Notes under the pieces: generated by a model
What the model was told of the DNA's origin: nothing
Seen by the model: the letters and a program-made list of their open reading frames with translations, nothing else
Database searches by the model: none
Source: Sympetrum striolatum
Lineage: Eukaryota > Arthropoda > Insecta > Odonata > Libellulidae
Assembly (NCBI GenBank): GCA_947579665.1
Contig: OX388345.1
Coordinates: 32,145,849 to 32,209,848 of the forward strand
Length of the DNA: 64,000 nt
Direction of reading: 5' to 3'
Shown: positions 1 through 11,147 of the stretch, one piece after another
Numbering within the stretch: position 1 is the first letter of the stretch
How the letters are laid out: every line of letters begins with the position of its first letter
Position numbers and translations under genes: made by a program

Positions 1-220
1 TTATTACAGACGAGTCCATCTTTGGTAATATCAACCTGACAATCAATTGAAAGTAAAAATAAATGCCATTTATGTTTTGCTTTCTTCGTCCTGTTTTATC
101 TTTTAAAAACTCTAGTATTTCCATACAATGCTTCATTACTCCGTTCCTGATTTTTACGGATAAATATACCTAAAATTATTTTTAGTACCGCTTATTATTA
201 TTAATCATGCAGATTCTCAC

Positions 221-406
221 CCTCAACTGGGTGATTGAAGTGCTTTGCAGAGCCTCTTCCTCTTCACCAGCACTACGACTGCGGCGTCTTGCTCCAGGGA
301 GTACCAGTTTGTGTGGCACTCCAGCACTTAGGTGGGACATGGCATCACAAGGAACCCTAGGGTCCATAAATGTAGTTGTCTTGCAAGTGTGATCAATGAA
401 AAATTG
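221..406 (-). CDS. Hecw: Hecw exon: second half of WW2 and pre-HECT linker
   Basis: A 186-nt, phase 0-0 exon of 62 codons (acceptor TTTCCTTTCAG, donor GTGAGA). It completes WW2 with QFFIDHTCKTTTFMDPRVP. The second signature Trp is replaced by Phe (1141), as is usual in this WW of HECW proteins (human FIDPR). GARRRSRSAGEEEEA follows and aligns with the human 'RLRSYSAGEASE' stretch. The next segment and the HECT domain would be encoded left of base 1; the last 220 bases here are AT-rich intron. Confidence 0.95.
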
Positions 407-685
407 CTGAAAGGAAAAATATCAGAAAATCTGAATTAAACTTCATATGGATTAAAACATACAAAATAATTTAATTACATGATGAATTATATGATATACT
501 GAATACAGATAAAACAATAGGAAAATTTATTCTATCAATAAAAATATTTGCATAATTAAAAGCAATCCTGGTTACATTAATTAGTTTAATAATATAAAAA
601 GAAACAAGAAAATTCATTCCACATTGGATACCATCTACTTTAATACTTATTACTTGAACACTTAAAACAAAAAATCAAAGCTTAC

Positions 686-871
686 CTTTCCATTGCGGTC
701 TAATTTGGTCTCCCAACCCCTAGGCAAATCCCTAGCTGTATCAGCAAACATATTTACAAGTGCCACAAGGTCCCGATTGTGCTGGTATCTCTCGAATGCA
801 TGAACATCACGGCGAACTTTTGATATCATATGCTTCAAGGATCCATTCCGATTGTACAAGGCAAGAGCCTC
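686..871 (-). CDS. Hecw: Hecw exon: helical domain and first half of WW2
   Basis: A 186-nt, phase 0-0 exon of 62 codons (acceptor AATTATAG, donor GTAAGC). [20 protein letters not shown] followed by [15 protein letters not shown] matches the human [35 protein letters not shown] block, the strongest HECW signature in the window. [14 protein letters not shown] then begins WW domain 2 with its first Trp (residue 1119). The WW domain is split by the intron at 685-407. Confidence 0.97.
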
Positions 872-1274
872 CTATAATTGTCAGAAAACAGAAATGTAAA
901 ATATGCCAGAAGCCATGGAAAAATATTGGATATTAATATCAATTTTAATTAAGATAAGAAGAATTGGAATGACACAGTGTAATGGAAACTTATTGACATT
1001 CAAGTAGAATAAATAGTAAACAGTTTTCGCTACATGAGATGATAAAATGGGTGCTATAAAAGTAGTATTTATGAATACAAATAGAAATCAGTTGTACAAA
1101 ACTGTCAAGCATTTTTAGCCTTTTTTTTCAAAATATGAATAAATGTTTCAGGTATTCCTCTACATACAGAAAACATAGAGGGAAACTTTGGTTTCCTTAA
1201 AAAATGCAGCAAAATGAAAGAATGAGTTCAAATGATTTCACAATAAGATGAAATTATCAAACCAAGGAATGTAC

Positions 1275-1509
1275 CTCATTCATATGAAGAATAGGAAAGA
1301 AGTCGTGACGACAGATGAACCTCACAGCAGGTATGGCAAGTAGATGCTCAGAGGCCGATGGGACTGCGCTTCGTTGCACATGAGATGCACCACTTGCAGC
1401 AAAACCATTTCCAGCGTCTGGTCCTGGTGCGACGAGTTGCTGAGGTGGAAGTCCAAAGTCATCTACTTCGGAACGTCTTGAAGTTATTGTACGTCTGATA
1501 CTCTGATAC
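1275..1509 (-). CDS. Hecw: Hecw exon: inter-WW region, start of helical domain
   Basis: A 235-nt exon (one base plus 78 codons) with acceptor CTATTTCAG and donor GTACAT. Residues 989-1066 start YQSIRRTITSRRSE, matching the human YQNIQRTIATERSE segment after WW1. A less conserved Gly/Ala spacer follows, then LLAIPAVRFICRHDFFPILH, matching the human LLQSPAVKFITNPEFFTVLH segment. This is the start of the helical region unique to HECW proteins between the two WW domains. The donor (GAG|GTACAT) is weaker than the others in the gene. Confidence 0.94.
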
Positions 1510-1938
1510 CTGAAATAGCAAAGGTCATTGAAACTCATTGCAGATATGTTACAAAAGAATGAAGGGAAATGAAACAATAAAATAAAATATTTTGTGCCTA
1601 AAAATAAAAAGTAAAATTCAACATGAATTTTGTATTCCTCTAGTCTAATAATTTAGAAAAGATTCATTAAAGGAATGAAAGAGTTAAATAGTGATGCCAA
1701 ACATTGAAAATATATGTGTAAACATCCAAAACTAAAAATACCCTTAAAAATAGAAACAAAGAAATAAAATTAAATCATCTATTTGAATATAGTATATTAA
1801 AAAATTATTTTAAATTAGACTAGAGTTAATATTCTTATCTTTTATGTAATATGGAATATCTAGATTAAATTACCTAATTGTCAATTTCCATCACTGAATA
1901 CCCTACAGTAAAGATGTGTAATCTCTAAGTTTCACTCA

Positions 1939-2142
<204 letters not shown>

Positions 2143-2296
2143 TTACAAAATTAACCTACTTATAGGTGAATAATAAAATCTGCAAGACCAGCCCTACCTC
2201 CAGCTACTCTTAGAAATGCAATGTATGCAATCACAAACCACATATAGTCAATTAAAAACATCACCGCAAAACACGATATTAGATAGAGACACTCAC

Positions 2297-4344
2297 GAGG
2301 TGGAAGTGGCTCTTCTTCCATTAGTGCCTCCACTCTGTGGCCCTCAAAAGTCCTCTCTGGAATGGAAGGTAGTCGTGTAGAGGCCAGATGGTGGTGTACT
2401 GGAGGTGGAGGAAGAGGTGGAGTACTGTTGATGCTGCTCTCTCCATCGGAGACCACCCTCGGTTCTAATTTGGGCCTCGGTCTCGCGTGGTGCGTCGGAG
2501 TTGGAGGACATAGAGGCAACGAAGGTGGCGGGGGAAGGGGCAAAGCGTCCCTTCTGCACAACCCGCTACCGCTGCTGCCCCTTCTCCACTGCCGATGATG
2601 CGGAGGCGGTGGTGGCACTGGATGACCGTGACAAAGGTGATCGGGAGACGTATCTCTCGAAGGCCTGTCCGTCCTGAAGGATGACGGCAGGGGATGACTT
2701 AGCTGTCGCGACAGAGGGCGATGCGGTCGTGGTGCGGGCGTGCTTCCCTCTTCGGGGCCTTCGCACGACTCGCTTTCCACGAGCTGTGGCCCGCTCTGCG
2801 CAGGTATTGAGACTAGAGAGTCTCCCGAACTTGAGCTCAACCTTCTTTCGGGGATTGGACTAGGAGGAGGAATAGGGGCGGCGTTCCCCGTGGTGGTCGT
2901 CGCATCGTCCGAACCGCTGGAAGGGGTCGCCGCAGTGAGCACAAGACCAGAGTCCGACGTGGGGGTAGAAAGAGAGGCTGGAGACGCCGGTGGAGGCAAC
3001 GGGGGCGGCGGGAGTCTTCCAGATGATTGGGAATTCGATTCTGCAGATGTTGAGGACGATGGGGGGCAAAGGGTTCCATCGGAACCTTCGTTCCTTCCCG
3101 CCCCATCTTCGTCGGAATGTGTTCTTGGGGGAGGTGATGGAGGATTAATCTCGCACTCCTCCGAAGTCTGCGGAAGGTCAGTTTCCGGACACTGAGAATC
3201 CAACGGACGACAAAATGCGAACACGGCAGCCACTGCCTCCGCGTCCGGCACTTCCTCCTCTTCGTCCACAAGGTTTTCCAAAGAAGAACCATCCACTAGA
3301 CTGCTATCCTGCTCAGGAGTCGCCAGGGGGGCAACAGAAGGACTAGCGGCCGCTCCGATACCCGCAGCTTCCGCTTCCAACACCGGTAGAAGTGCTGGTC
3401 GCGCACATTTCTCCACCACTGCGCAACAGGCTCCCTCCGGTTCTTTCGTTGGGGGAGTCTCAGATCTCCCAGGAAGCTCATCTGTATCAATTATCTCGAA
3501 AGCAAAAGTGTCCTCTGGATTGAGCAATCTTCTCTCGTTGGGACGGGGTGGCAGATCTGGAGCGGGTCCAGGGGCCTCCCGCCGCCGGGGCAGATCCGGA
3601 GGATTCCTCCGGCTGAGCGAACCGTCGTCGTGTGTACACCTCAATGGGGCCCTAGTCCTTTCGAGGGGACGGTGACCTCTTCCAGGAGCGGGACATCCTT
3701 GCCTCGGGGGAGAAGTCCTACCCCTTGGGGGCAAAGGGGGAGGGGCCGGGGTGGGATACAAAGTCTCATAGATGGAATCTTCCTCCGCCCTTCGAGGACG
3801 CATCGGTGGGGAATCCGACCGCCTCCAGATGGGATAGTAACCGCCGGCGCCTTCTTCCTCTTCTTCTTCCGAGGCCCCCTCTCGGCGGTGGGAATTCCAG
3901 GTGGTCTGTTCCTTGGCCGAGGCGTCGGACCCCGAGTCTTCACCGCCGGGACGGTGGGCGTCGGAGGACGGGAGGTCGGGACGGGGTCCGGCCCCTCTCT
4001 TTCGCATCAAGTGCCTCCTGAGGCCCGCCTCCGCCTCCGACTCGCTCTCGGAACTTCCTGGGGGCCTCGCGAGGTCGTCGAGACGATGGTGGCGGTGGTG
4101 GGCGTCGCCCCTCCTCCGTCTCTCAGCCGGGGTGCCGCTGGGGGCGGCGTGCGAAGGGGGAGGGGGAGGAGAGGGTGCCGAGTTGGCGTGGGCGTGCCTT
4201 CTAGAGGGCCTCTTTCTTGGTAGGGCCACGGCCCCGTCGTCCGGCGAGAGGGTAACAGGCTCAAGGGCCACCGTGAAGAGGACGGAGGCATGTTGCTCGC
4301 CCTCTGTTGGGGAAAGCGGCAATCGGAATTGAGCGGGGCACCTG
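2297..4344 (-). CDS. Hecw: Hecw giant exon: end of C2, disordered linker, start of WW1
   Basis: A 2048-nt exon: one base completing Gly, 682 codons (residues 257-938), and one base of the next codon. It begins at the acceptor CTCAG/CAG (4344; alternative 4341) and ends at C|GTGAGT (2296). Residues 257-285 finish the C2 domain (RLPLSPTEGEQHASVLFTVA). The rest is a Ser/Pro/Glu-rich, probably disordered linker with acidic runs (SEEEEEEGAGG, DEEEEVPDAEAV), basic runs and many proline tracts usable by SH3/WW proteins (PAPPPLPPRG, PPPLPPPASP, PPLPPPPVHHH). No PPxY motif was noticed. It closes with EEEPLPP, the lead-in to WW1 (human DEPLPPNW). Encoding the whole linker in one GC-rich exon gives several long but spurious antisense open frames. 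The vertebrate HECW1 Cys-rich stretch is not seen. Confidence 0.93.
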
Positions 4345-4346
4345 CT
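4341..4346 (-). promoter_or_regulatory. Tandem NAGNAG splice acceptor
   Basis: The minus strand reads TTTTTGCTCAGCAG followed by GTGCCCC. Splicing at the first AG gives Gln-Gly-Arg-Cys-Pro; at the second, Gln-Gly-Cys-Pro. Both keep frame, so a one-residue isoform difference (Arg 257 present or absent) just after the C2 FLGR block is possible. Confidence 0.6.
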
Positions 4347-7300
4347 GAGCAAAAAGAAAATTTAAGATAATTATCTGCGGTAATAATTAAGATAGAATAA
4401 TTACAAGTTAGTTGGACTGATTTTTAAGTACTCATGATTTAGTGAGGGGATATGCAGTAGTGTTGAGATCCTTGACATTTTTCAAGATAAGATTCTTCAT
4501 ACAATTATTCATTCACAGAAACTTCTTAACGTGAATTTTGAAGTTGAAGGTTTGAAACACAAATATTAAATACTCAAAGCCTCAAACATAATCTCTCATA
4601 AACCTCCCTTCCTTCTAATAAAAGTAAATTCCATAAGAAAAGGGATTAAATTAATTCTTACTAAGCCATCTGCGTTCTAATAAAAACAATAACAGCGAAA
4701 CAAAGGCAAAATATTGCAACAATTAATCTTACGATGACTTTTGGAGGGCCCGAAACAGAATAAAAACAATAATCGACTTTATTAGGGAGAATTATAGTCA
4801 TCCAGACTACTGTTACAATTAACCCTTAACATAAACACACGCACGACAAACGCAAACACTCATACCCTAGCCCGAAAAAATCCGGTAAGTCGGGACACGA
4901 ACCTGGGACCTCAGCGTTGAAAAGCTAATCGTAACCATTCCGCTACCAAGGTCACCGAGAGCCCGCAACTGAATAGTTAACTTCGAAAAATCGTACATTT
5001 TTAGCGTGTTTAGGCTAAGAATGCAAAAATGAACCACGTCAAATACAACAACGATCTCCAAAAAAGTACGGACGCTACCACAAAAGGAAGACACGAGCCG
5101 GAAAATGGAGCATCGCGAAGGCGTCAGCCCCAAAAAAAGCAAAATTACTAAGGAAAGGATTTCAGGAACTTTCGTTAAGTGCCTCTTCAGCCCACATACG
5201 TTCGAGAGAGTTAAAATGTCTCTTCGCTCCAGTAACCTCTTCACGAGCGCGTAGAGAAAAAACCAGAGTCGTGCTCGCTCGAGGTGGAAAAGGAGTAAAT
5301 TGAGATAACTACGAGAGGAAAGAGGTTTTGAGGAAAGAAAGAGTGCAGCTGAAAAAAGAAACGGCCGTTGGAAACAGGAGAGATGGACCGTGATTACCGA
5401 GAAATGAACGCCAGATTGGTCGCGGTTACAGCCGCTCCGGAGTTTCCCAAGAGGGTAGAAGGAGCGTACCGGTTCCCGACCATCAAAAACCAAATTAATG
5501 GCGGGATTAAACCATCCGATCAAATCTCTTCGTGACTCTCATTCCTCCTCGAAAAAATGTCGGGAGACGGCTCCGCTATTAGATTTGAAGGAAAAATGAG
5601 AGGTTGTCGGGCATGGGCGGATATCACGCACTTTTTTCCTTATAACGACTGTAAAAATGTTGAGAAAGGATGAGAGGATACGTAATCTTCCGGGTGGAAT
5701 AAAAAAAGGCCTATTATGCCCCGATCACGAGGCGGGTGATCCTCCAACGTGGTGTCCTGTCCGGAGATATTAACGACAGACTGCTGCATATCCGATATTC
5801 GTGCTCTTTCTTCGGTCGATGACATCACATCGTTCGACTATCGACAAACAGGAAGTCCGTGCAGATAACATTTCCCCACCAGCGACTATCAAGAGGAGGT
5901 CATTATCGATACTTGTTGGCGTAGTAAAATTTCTCGGGTTATCGAAACTTACGAGTGTCGTTTCCTGCCTCGCGATAAGTAGGACTCACAGCGAAGCGTG
6001 AATTTCATTCACTTATTTCTCACAAACAGGAAGTTCGCGCCGATAAACTCGCTGAAAACAAATAGTAAGTATTATCTTTGATAGCTTCCTCTATTTCGTA
6101 TCGACATGCGGCAACTGCCACCTTTTAACACGCCAATGCATTTAATTAAAATTTCAAATTAAATCAACATCCATTTAATATTGACCCCAATTCATATTCA
6201 TTTCGAAAATCCTTTTATATTTATCATCTACTTTTTCTGATACTCTCGCATCTTTCAACGTTCCAATTCCTGCTTCTAAATCTGCACGGATTCGTTTCTA
6301 TATGTAAGCAAAAAGGCGTCTTGAAAGATCCAAGATGTCTCGATAGCCACCATTCTTACAGCGTTTTGCATACGATAATTCGTTCTGTCAATCTCCTCTG
6401 AAAAACCTTATCAAAATTCCTTCTCTTGAACTCCTTCCGCTGATCAAAATCGTCTCCAGTGAGAGGAAGCATCGATCTCTCTCGTGCGATATTTTATTTC
6501 TGCACTTTACAACACAACAATGTGAATCTAATAGCGATACCAAGATGTTACATTAATTTCGATGAAATCATTCATGAATTCATACTTCATTCGGTATTTT
6601 TCAGATTCTTTTTACTTCGAAAAATTAAAACCGCATAATATTCATCATACTCTCCCTATCTGCGTTAAAGTCATTTCGGTGGCATGAAGAAAAATCCTGA
6701 ATTCCTTACAAATTGTTCGGCAAAAGAAACCTAAACCCGTTCTTCTCAAAATGTTGATAGACCACGTTTTGACATTTATCTTGCAATAAAGATGCATAAT
6801 GATATACCTAAAAGTATCATAATACAAATTTTTAAATAAAAATATATGACACTGCACTGTTTTACACAGAATCCATTCACCGAAAAAAGTAACTACCTAA
6901 ATGTTTCCGACGATGATATCACAATTTCGGTATATAGTATACCTTACTCTTTAGAGTGTGTCCCTTTTCTAAAATAATTAAGGTTTGTTCGATACGAGTT
7001 TATTTATTCAAACGATTTTTGAGAAATTCAAATGATCGCAGATCAGTTTACTTCGGATTTTCCCACTATTCTAGAGGTGGAAATAAATGAGAAAGGAATT
7101 TATCACGACGAAAATTCAATTGATCGAAGTATCAAGAAGGGAATCCAGTCCCACAACTAAAAATCGCAAAGACATAAGGTAATGAATGTACCTAATTTCT
7201 ACCTACCTACCTGTATTTCTGTACCTACCTAAGAACTCAATTTCACGGATTCACCGTCATCTGCGAAATATTACCGAACGTCGCCGCTGTCTTCTTAAAT

Positions 7301-7902
7301 AAACCATCATCTCCTTGCCTCAAGAATTAGATTAATCATTGAAATTCTTCCAATCAACGCGAGATTTTTATCTTCAGTCACTAGAGAACTATTTTGAGGT
7401 CGTGCAAAAAATCGAAGAGAATCGAATCGAACTAAATAAGCAAATTTCCTTCCTCTCGAATACTTCAACCAAAAAACTATTTTGCCAAACCCCCAAAGCA
7501 GCATCCGAATCGAATACCTAATAAACAACACTTTATACAGGAGAGCGAAAGATCTGGTCGCAACTTTCGACGCGTACCCTTTCTCTTTTCAACTGATAAA
7601 CCGATGAAAAAAACGAAAGACTACAAAGTCCTCAAAACGCCAGAAACCCCTTCTCCGCAAAACTCTCATCTTCACGAAAAATAAAAAAACGCAAAAAGAA
7701 CCCGAAAACCAATACAAACCATTAGGAAAGATCTTCTTTTCCCTCCGACTGTTGGAGATTCCTCCTCGAGAGGGAAAGGAAGAATCTCCGCATTTTTTTC
7801 GGAGATTTTCACGAGCAGTAGGAAGAGTGGAATGCGGTGATCGATGATGTGCGTGGGAGGGGATTAGCATGTGTGGGAATGGAATCGTCAGGAGATACTC
7901 AC
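4345..7902 (-). other. Hecw intron, 3.6 kb
   Basis: This intron lies between the two C2-encoding exons 8042-7903 and 4344-2297. It contains a SINE-like element at 4830-4962, an unusually long (218-codon) minus-strand open frame at 5523-4867 that overlaps that SINE, and a small CTAC-rich simple repeat at about 7198-7230. No recognisable exon was found. Confidence 0.8.
4830..4962 (-). repeat. tRNA-derived SINE-like element, family 1
   Basis: The minus strand has an A-box-like GGTAGCGGAATGG and, about 40 nt later, a B-box-like CCCAGGTTCGTGTCCCG at 4907-4891. A non-tRNA body follows (CCGGATTTTTTCGGGCTAG, then GAGTGTTTGCG). The same box-plus-body arrangement recurs at 62955-63122, which argues for a dispersed SINE family rather than a decayed single tRNA gene. 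Confidence 0.7.
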
Positions 7903-8042
7903 CCTTGGGCCCTCTCTCTTATGGTTCGGACGGGAATGGTGACCCTACCCAGGAATCTGTTGGCCGCCGGACGGTTCTTGTTCACCTTGTCCTTCACCTC
8001 GACCTCCAGGGAGTCACGCAGGTGACCTACCAGCCGAAATGC
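7903..8042 (-). CDS. Hecw: Hecw exon: C2 domain, C-terminal half
   Basis: A 140-nt exon (acceptor TTTCCTCAG, donor GTGAGT), 46 codons starting in phase 0 and ending with GG of a split Gly codon. Residues 210-255 include SLEVEVKDKVNKNRPAANRF and then LGRVTIPVRTIRERAQ. These align closely with the human block DVLEIEVKDKFAKSRPI, RFLGKLSMPVQRLLERH, which is highly diagnostic for HECW C2 domains. It joins the big exon at a tandem CAGCAG acceptor. Confidence 0.94.
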
Positions 8043-8397
8043 CTGAGGAAAAAAAGAATCGGAGGAATTGAGAGGATTGGAGAGGTATCGAGTTCCGATG
8101 ATGAATTAAGAGAGGGAAGATATTGGGAAATGTCGAAGGAAGAGGTACCGGAGAAGATGAAAGGAGCAGATTTCCAATGCTTGAGTGCACTTGCTACCTC
8201 AAAGGTACACATTTCTGCACTTGAATGTTTTTGATACCTGTAAACTACGGCGTAGTGCGCTGAAACCACTTGCGTGTTCGATAATAGTTTACTTATGCTC
8301 CAGTTCATTGAATATATCGGTTATTACTCGAAATCCGCTTCACTCACTTGTACTAAATGATATATTAATACTTCATGATTACAACTGTAGAGAGAAG

Positions 8398-8553
8398 AAA
8401 CAGGAAAACACTTTCGGACGAATCTAAATCCTATTTTATTTTAACTTTGCAAAACACCACACTCGCACTCGGCAAAATATCACTTAGTGTGTGATATGTT
8501 GCAAAGTTTGAATAAAATAGGATTTAGTTTCGTCCGAAAAACTTTACCTGTTT
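8398..8553. mobile_element. Foldback MITE-like element
   Basis: Two inverted arms of roughly 65 nt flank a short centre. The left arm reads CGGACGAATCTAAATCCTAT and the right end is its near complement, ATAGGATTTAGTTTCGTCCG; the outermost AAACAGG/CCTGTTT also pair. No coding capacity. Target-site duplications were not evident. Confidence 0.75.
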
Positions 8554-9959
8554 AATTTTTTGACGTATGTTGATTTTACTAATAATTAAAACTGTTTTGT
8601 ATGTACAAAGAAACAGCATATATTTAAAAATCCATTAAAAATAATATTATAAACACCACTGAAACTGTTTTCGCTGTAAGCCATGTCCTGAATGGTTAAC
8701 ATAACTTAAAAATTAAGGAATGCTAAATACAGGAACGTTGAAAGACCGTGAATCGCCCCTTAAGATAAAAGAAATCAAGGATTGCGAGGCCTAAATCTCC
8801 TTAGATTTATCTCATGAATTTTTCCGATGCGATTATATTATCTGGAATACGCGGCAGAAAGAATGGCGAAGAATGAAGCTTGGAAGGACGTAAGATTTGT
8901 AAAGACTTCAGAGCAGAAAATAGTCGATGGATCAATGGAACATAAAATAATGAGCTTGTCAAAAAGACAGAATATCGATGGTTAAGATTTAGAAATTCAT
9001 ACAAAGGCTTGAACTCTTCGTAAGTTCCTTGAACCTTCAAAGACTGACAGGGTAAACGCATTAAAAGATAAAAATATGAAACTTTTATCCGTGCCGCAGG
9101 GTATAAGACTTATCTTTTCATTTCTTTACGTAATGGATTCCTACCAAAAAGTTATTCCTGAATCCATTGATACTACACAAGACTCGTAGAGACTGACGAA
9201 GCTTCGAAAAATCTCGTCGATAAATGAAATAAAATGTATGACGGAGCAATTCACGTTATGCTGCCTCAATAGCAGCAGATTCAATCTGAAAGCTTTTCAT
9301 ACACCAATTAATTAAAAATATTGAAATTTCCGTTCTGTAAAATTCTAATCTCTGCAATAGTCTTCCGCCACAAAAGAAACGGAAAAAAGAAAGAAAACTC
9401 GGGTCGGATAATTTCCTTTCGGTTTATCGATTCCTAAAGGGACATAAGGGAGTTACTTTTGCAGGGATCTCGGAAACCCGTAACTCAATACAGAGAAAAA
9501 AATGGAGGAAATTCTCCGGCCTCCTTCCATTTATACCGAAAGTCCTTTCGGGACCTCTGATAATTTCGACCCTCTCTCTGGAGGAAAAGAATTATGCGAG
9601 GGAAATCAAAACAGGGAATTTATTGGCGCTTATTACCTCTATATTATTTTTCCCTTCCCAGAAACGGGGGATATTTTCGCACAAAAAGCACAGGTAAGAG
9701 CGGACATAAATCTCGCAGGGGCGTTTCCTTCCCGATAATGCCGTCAGACTTAAACATTAAGGAAAACGGCGCCCTTTACCCCGTCACCAAGGAAAAAAAC
9801 GGCTGGATTTCCGCTGTGCTCAAACGATAATTACCACCCGCATCGTAAAGAGCAAGTGTGTTTATGAACGAAAGGAGTATCGACGTTTAGTGAAAAATAC
9901 GGTTTTATGCAAATAAGTACTTGACGACTTCCTGGAGAGATATGATAATGTACCCCCTT

Positions 9960-10175
9960 GAAGCCTGTAAAGGTCTCTTAGTATCTCACCCCCTCTAACA
10001 TTAGTTACCAAGACCTAGAGGAGGAAACCAGGCTTACTAGGCACGATGAGGAGGGAGGAAGTTGGCCGTTTTTCTGATCAAACCAAAATGCTATAAAAGC
10101 AATATGTCCACGTAAGTGAAGCACAATGACTCTACGAGTAACACTTTTCTTGGCATTCAATAAGGAGACACCTTA
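9960..10175. repeat. Dispersed repeat family R1, copy 1
   Basis: Shares blocks in the same order and orientation with 62510-62705: AATGCTATAAAAGCAA versus TATGCTATGAAAGGAA, and CACAATGACTCTACGAG with CTTGGCATTCAATAAG versus CACAATGACCCTATGAA with GTGGCATTCGATGAAA. No open frame and no tRNA-like boxes. Class unknown. Confidence 0.5.
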
Positions 10176-10199
10176 ATCAGTTTCACTATTCAGCATAAC

Positions 10200-10258
10200 T
10201 CATACCTAGGTATCTTTAATGTCATCTTTTCATACCTAGGTAGCTTTAATGTCATCAC
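10200..10258. repeat. 29-bp tandem duplication
   Basis: CATACCTAGGTATCTTTAAT with its following GTCATC is repeated at once as CATACCTAGGTAGCTTTAAT plus GTCATC, two nearly identical units in direct orientation. Confidence 0.85.
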
Positions 10259-10455
10259 AGACATGATCAAAACTATAACAAAGGTAAAAGAATAAATAAG
10301 AAAGAAAAAAGGTAAATTTTTCTACACCCTGTACTATATGAAAAACAAAAAATATTCCATTCATCAGGATATGAGGGGCTCCCTTTGAGGATTCGATGGA
10401 AATCAATTGAGACACTTGAGAGGTCCCAAGGATAGAACGGAAGATAAAAAGGTAC

Positions 10456-10505
10456 AACTGGTATTCAAATCAAGGTCCTCCACTTTACCAGTGGGTGCTC
10501 TAACT
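10456..10505 (-). repeat. SINE-like remnant
   Basis: The minus strand TTAGAGCACCCACTGGTAAA followed by GGACCTTGATTTGAATACC resembles a decayed A-box to B-box segment like the one at 57171-57224. Only this short piece is visible. Confidence 0.35.
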
Positions 10506-10655
10506 TAAGTAAGATAACACTGAGTCTAACACCGTTTTTAAGAAAGCTTCTTAGTCAAAGAGAATGGTGGCTCCGCCTAGCGGACCCAACGACGCCACGG
10601 TCCTCATATCGGCAACCACCTCACGCAGCGGAATATTAAATGACATTGTAAGAGA

Positions 10656-11147
10656 TTAAAAGCCCCTACACACGTTCCAACCAAACCACCCAACTGTCGG
10701 GACCAACACCGTCGGCCCCGACGGTTGGAAGGTGTGTAGGCCTGTCGCCCTACAAAAACAGTACTACACGACGGTCGGGCGGTTGGTCCTGCGAGACCAT
10801 CCAACCGCCGACCGCCCAACCCCAATTTCTGCGTATCGTTACCGATAAGACCGAAAACGATACACGCGTGAATCGTTATCGGTCATATCGGCGTTTTCAG
10901 CCGACTCCCGATTCCGACCCAACTCAGTTTATCTCTGGTCAAATCAAAAAATCAAATAAAATCAAATAAAACAAGTGAAATCAGAGTTCACTCTACGAGA
11001 TTCCGACGTCTACTGAGAAATTTTCTTGAGTTGGTCGGGTCGAGTGATAAGATTGGTTGGGACGTGTGTAGAGCAGGCCCCAACAGGGATGGTCGGGAAG
11101 TTTGGTTGTGTAGGGTGATCGGGTCGGGACGTGTGTAGGGGCTTTAA
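10656..11147. mobile_element. TTAA-bounded terminal-inverted-repeat element (MITE-like)
   Basis: Bounded by TTAA on both sides. The left end is AAGCCCCTACACACGTTCC; the right end, on the opposite strand, is AGCCCCTACACACGTCCC. About six further copies of the TACACACG/GTTGG motif lie inside in both orientations, and an internal GC-rich hairpin (GGTCGGGCGGTTGGTC/GACCATCCAACCGCCGACC) spans about 10774-10817. At about 490 bp it has no transposase frame, so it is nonautonomous. The TTAA target resembles the piggyBac superfamily; the classification is inference. Confidence 0.75.

Noticed and set aside
2362..4332. Long plus-strand and other-frame minus-strand open frames across the giant exon
   Set aside because: They are antisense or frame-shifted by-products of the GC-rich, Pro/Ser/Glu-rich coding exon; none has known domains or splice context.
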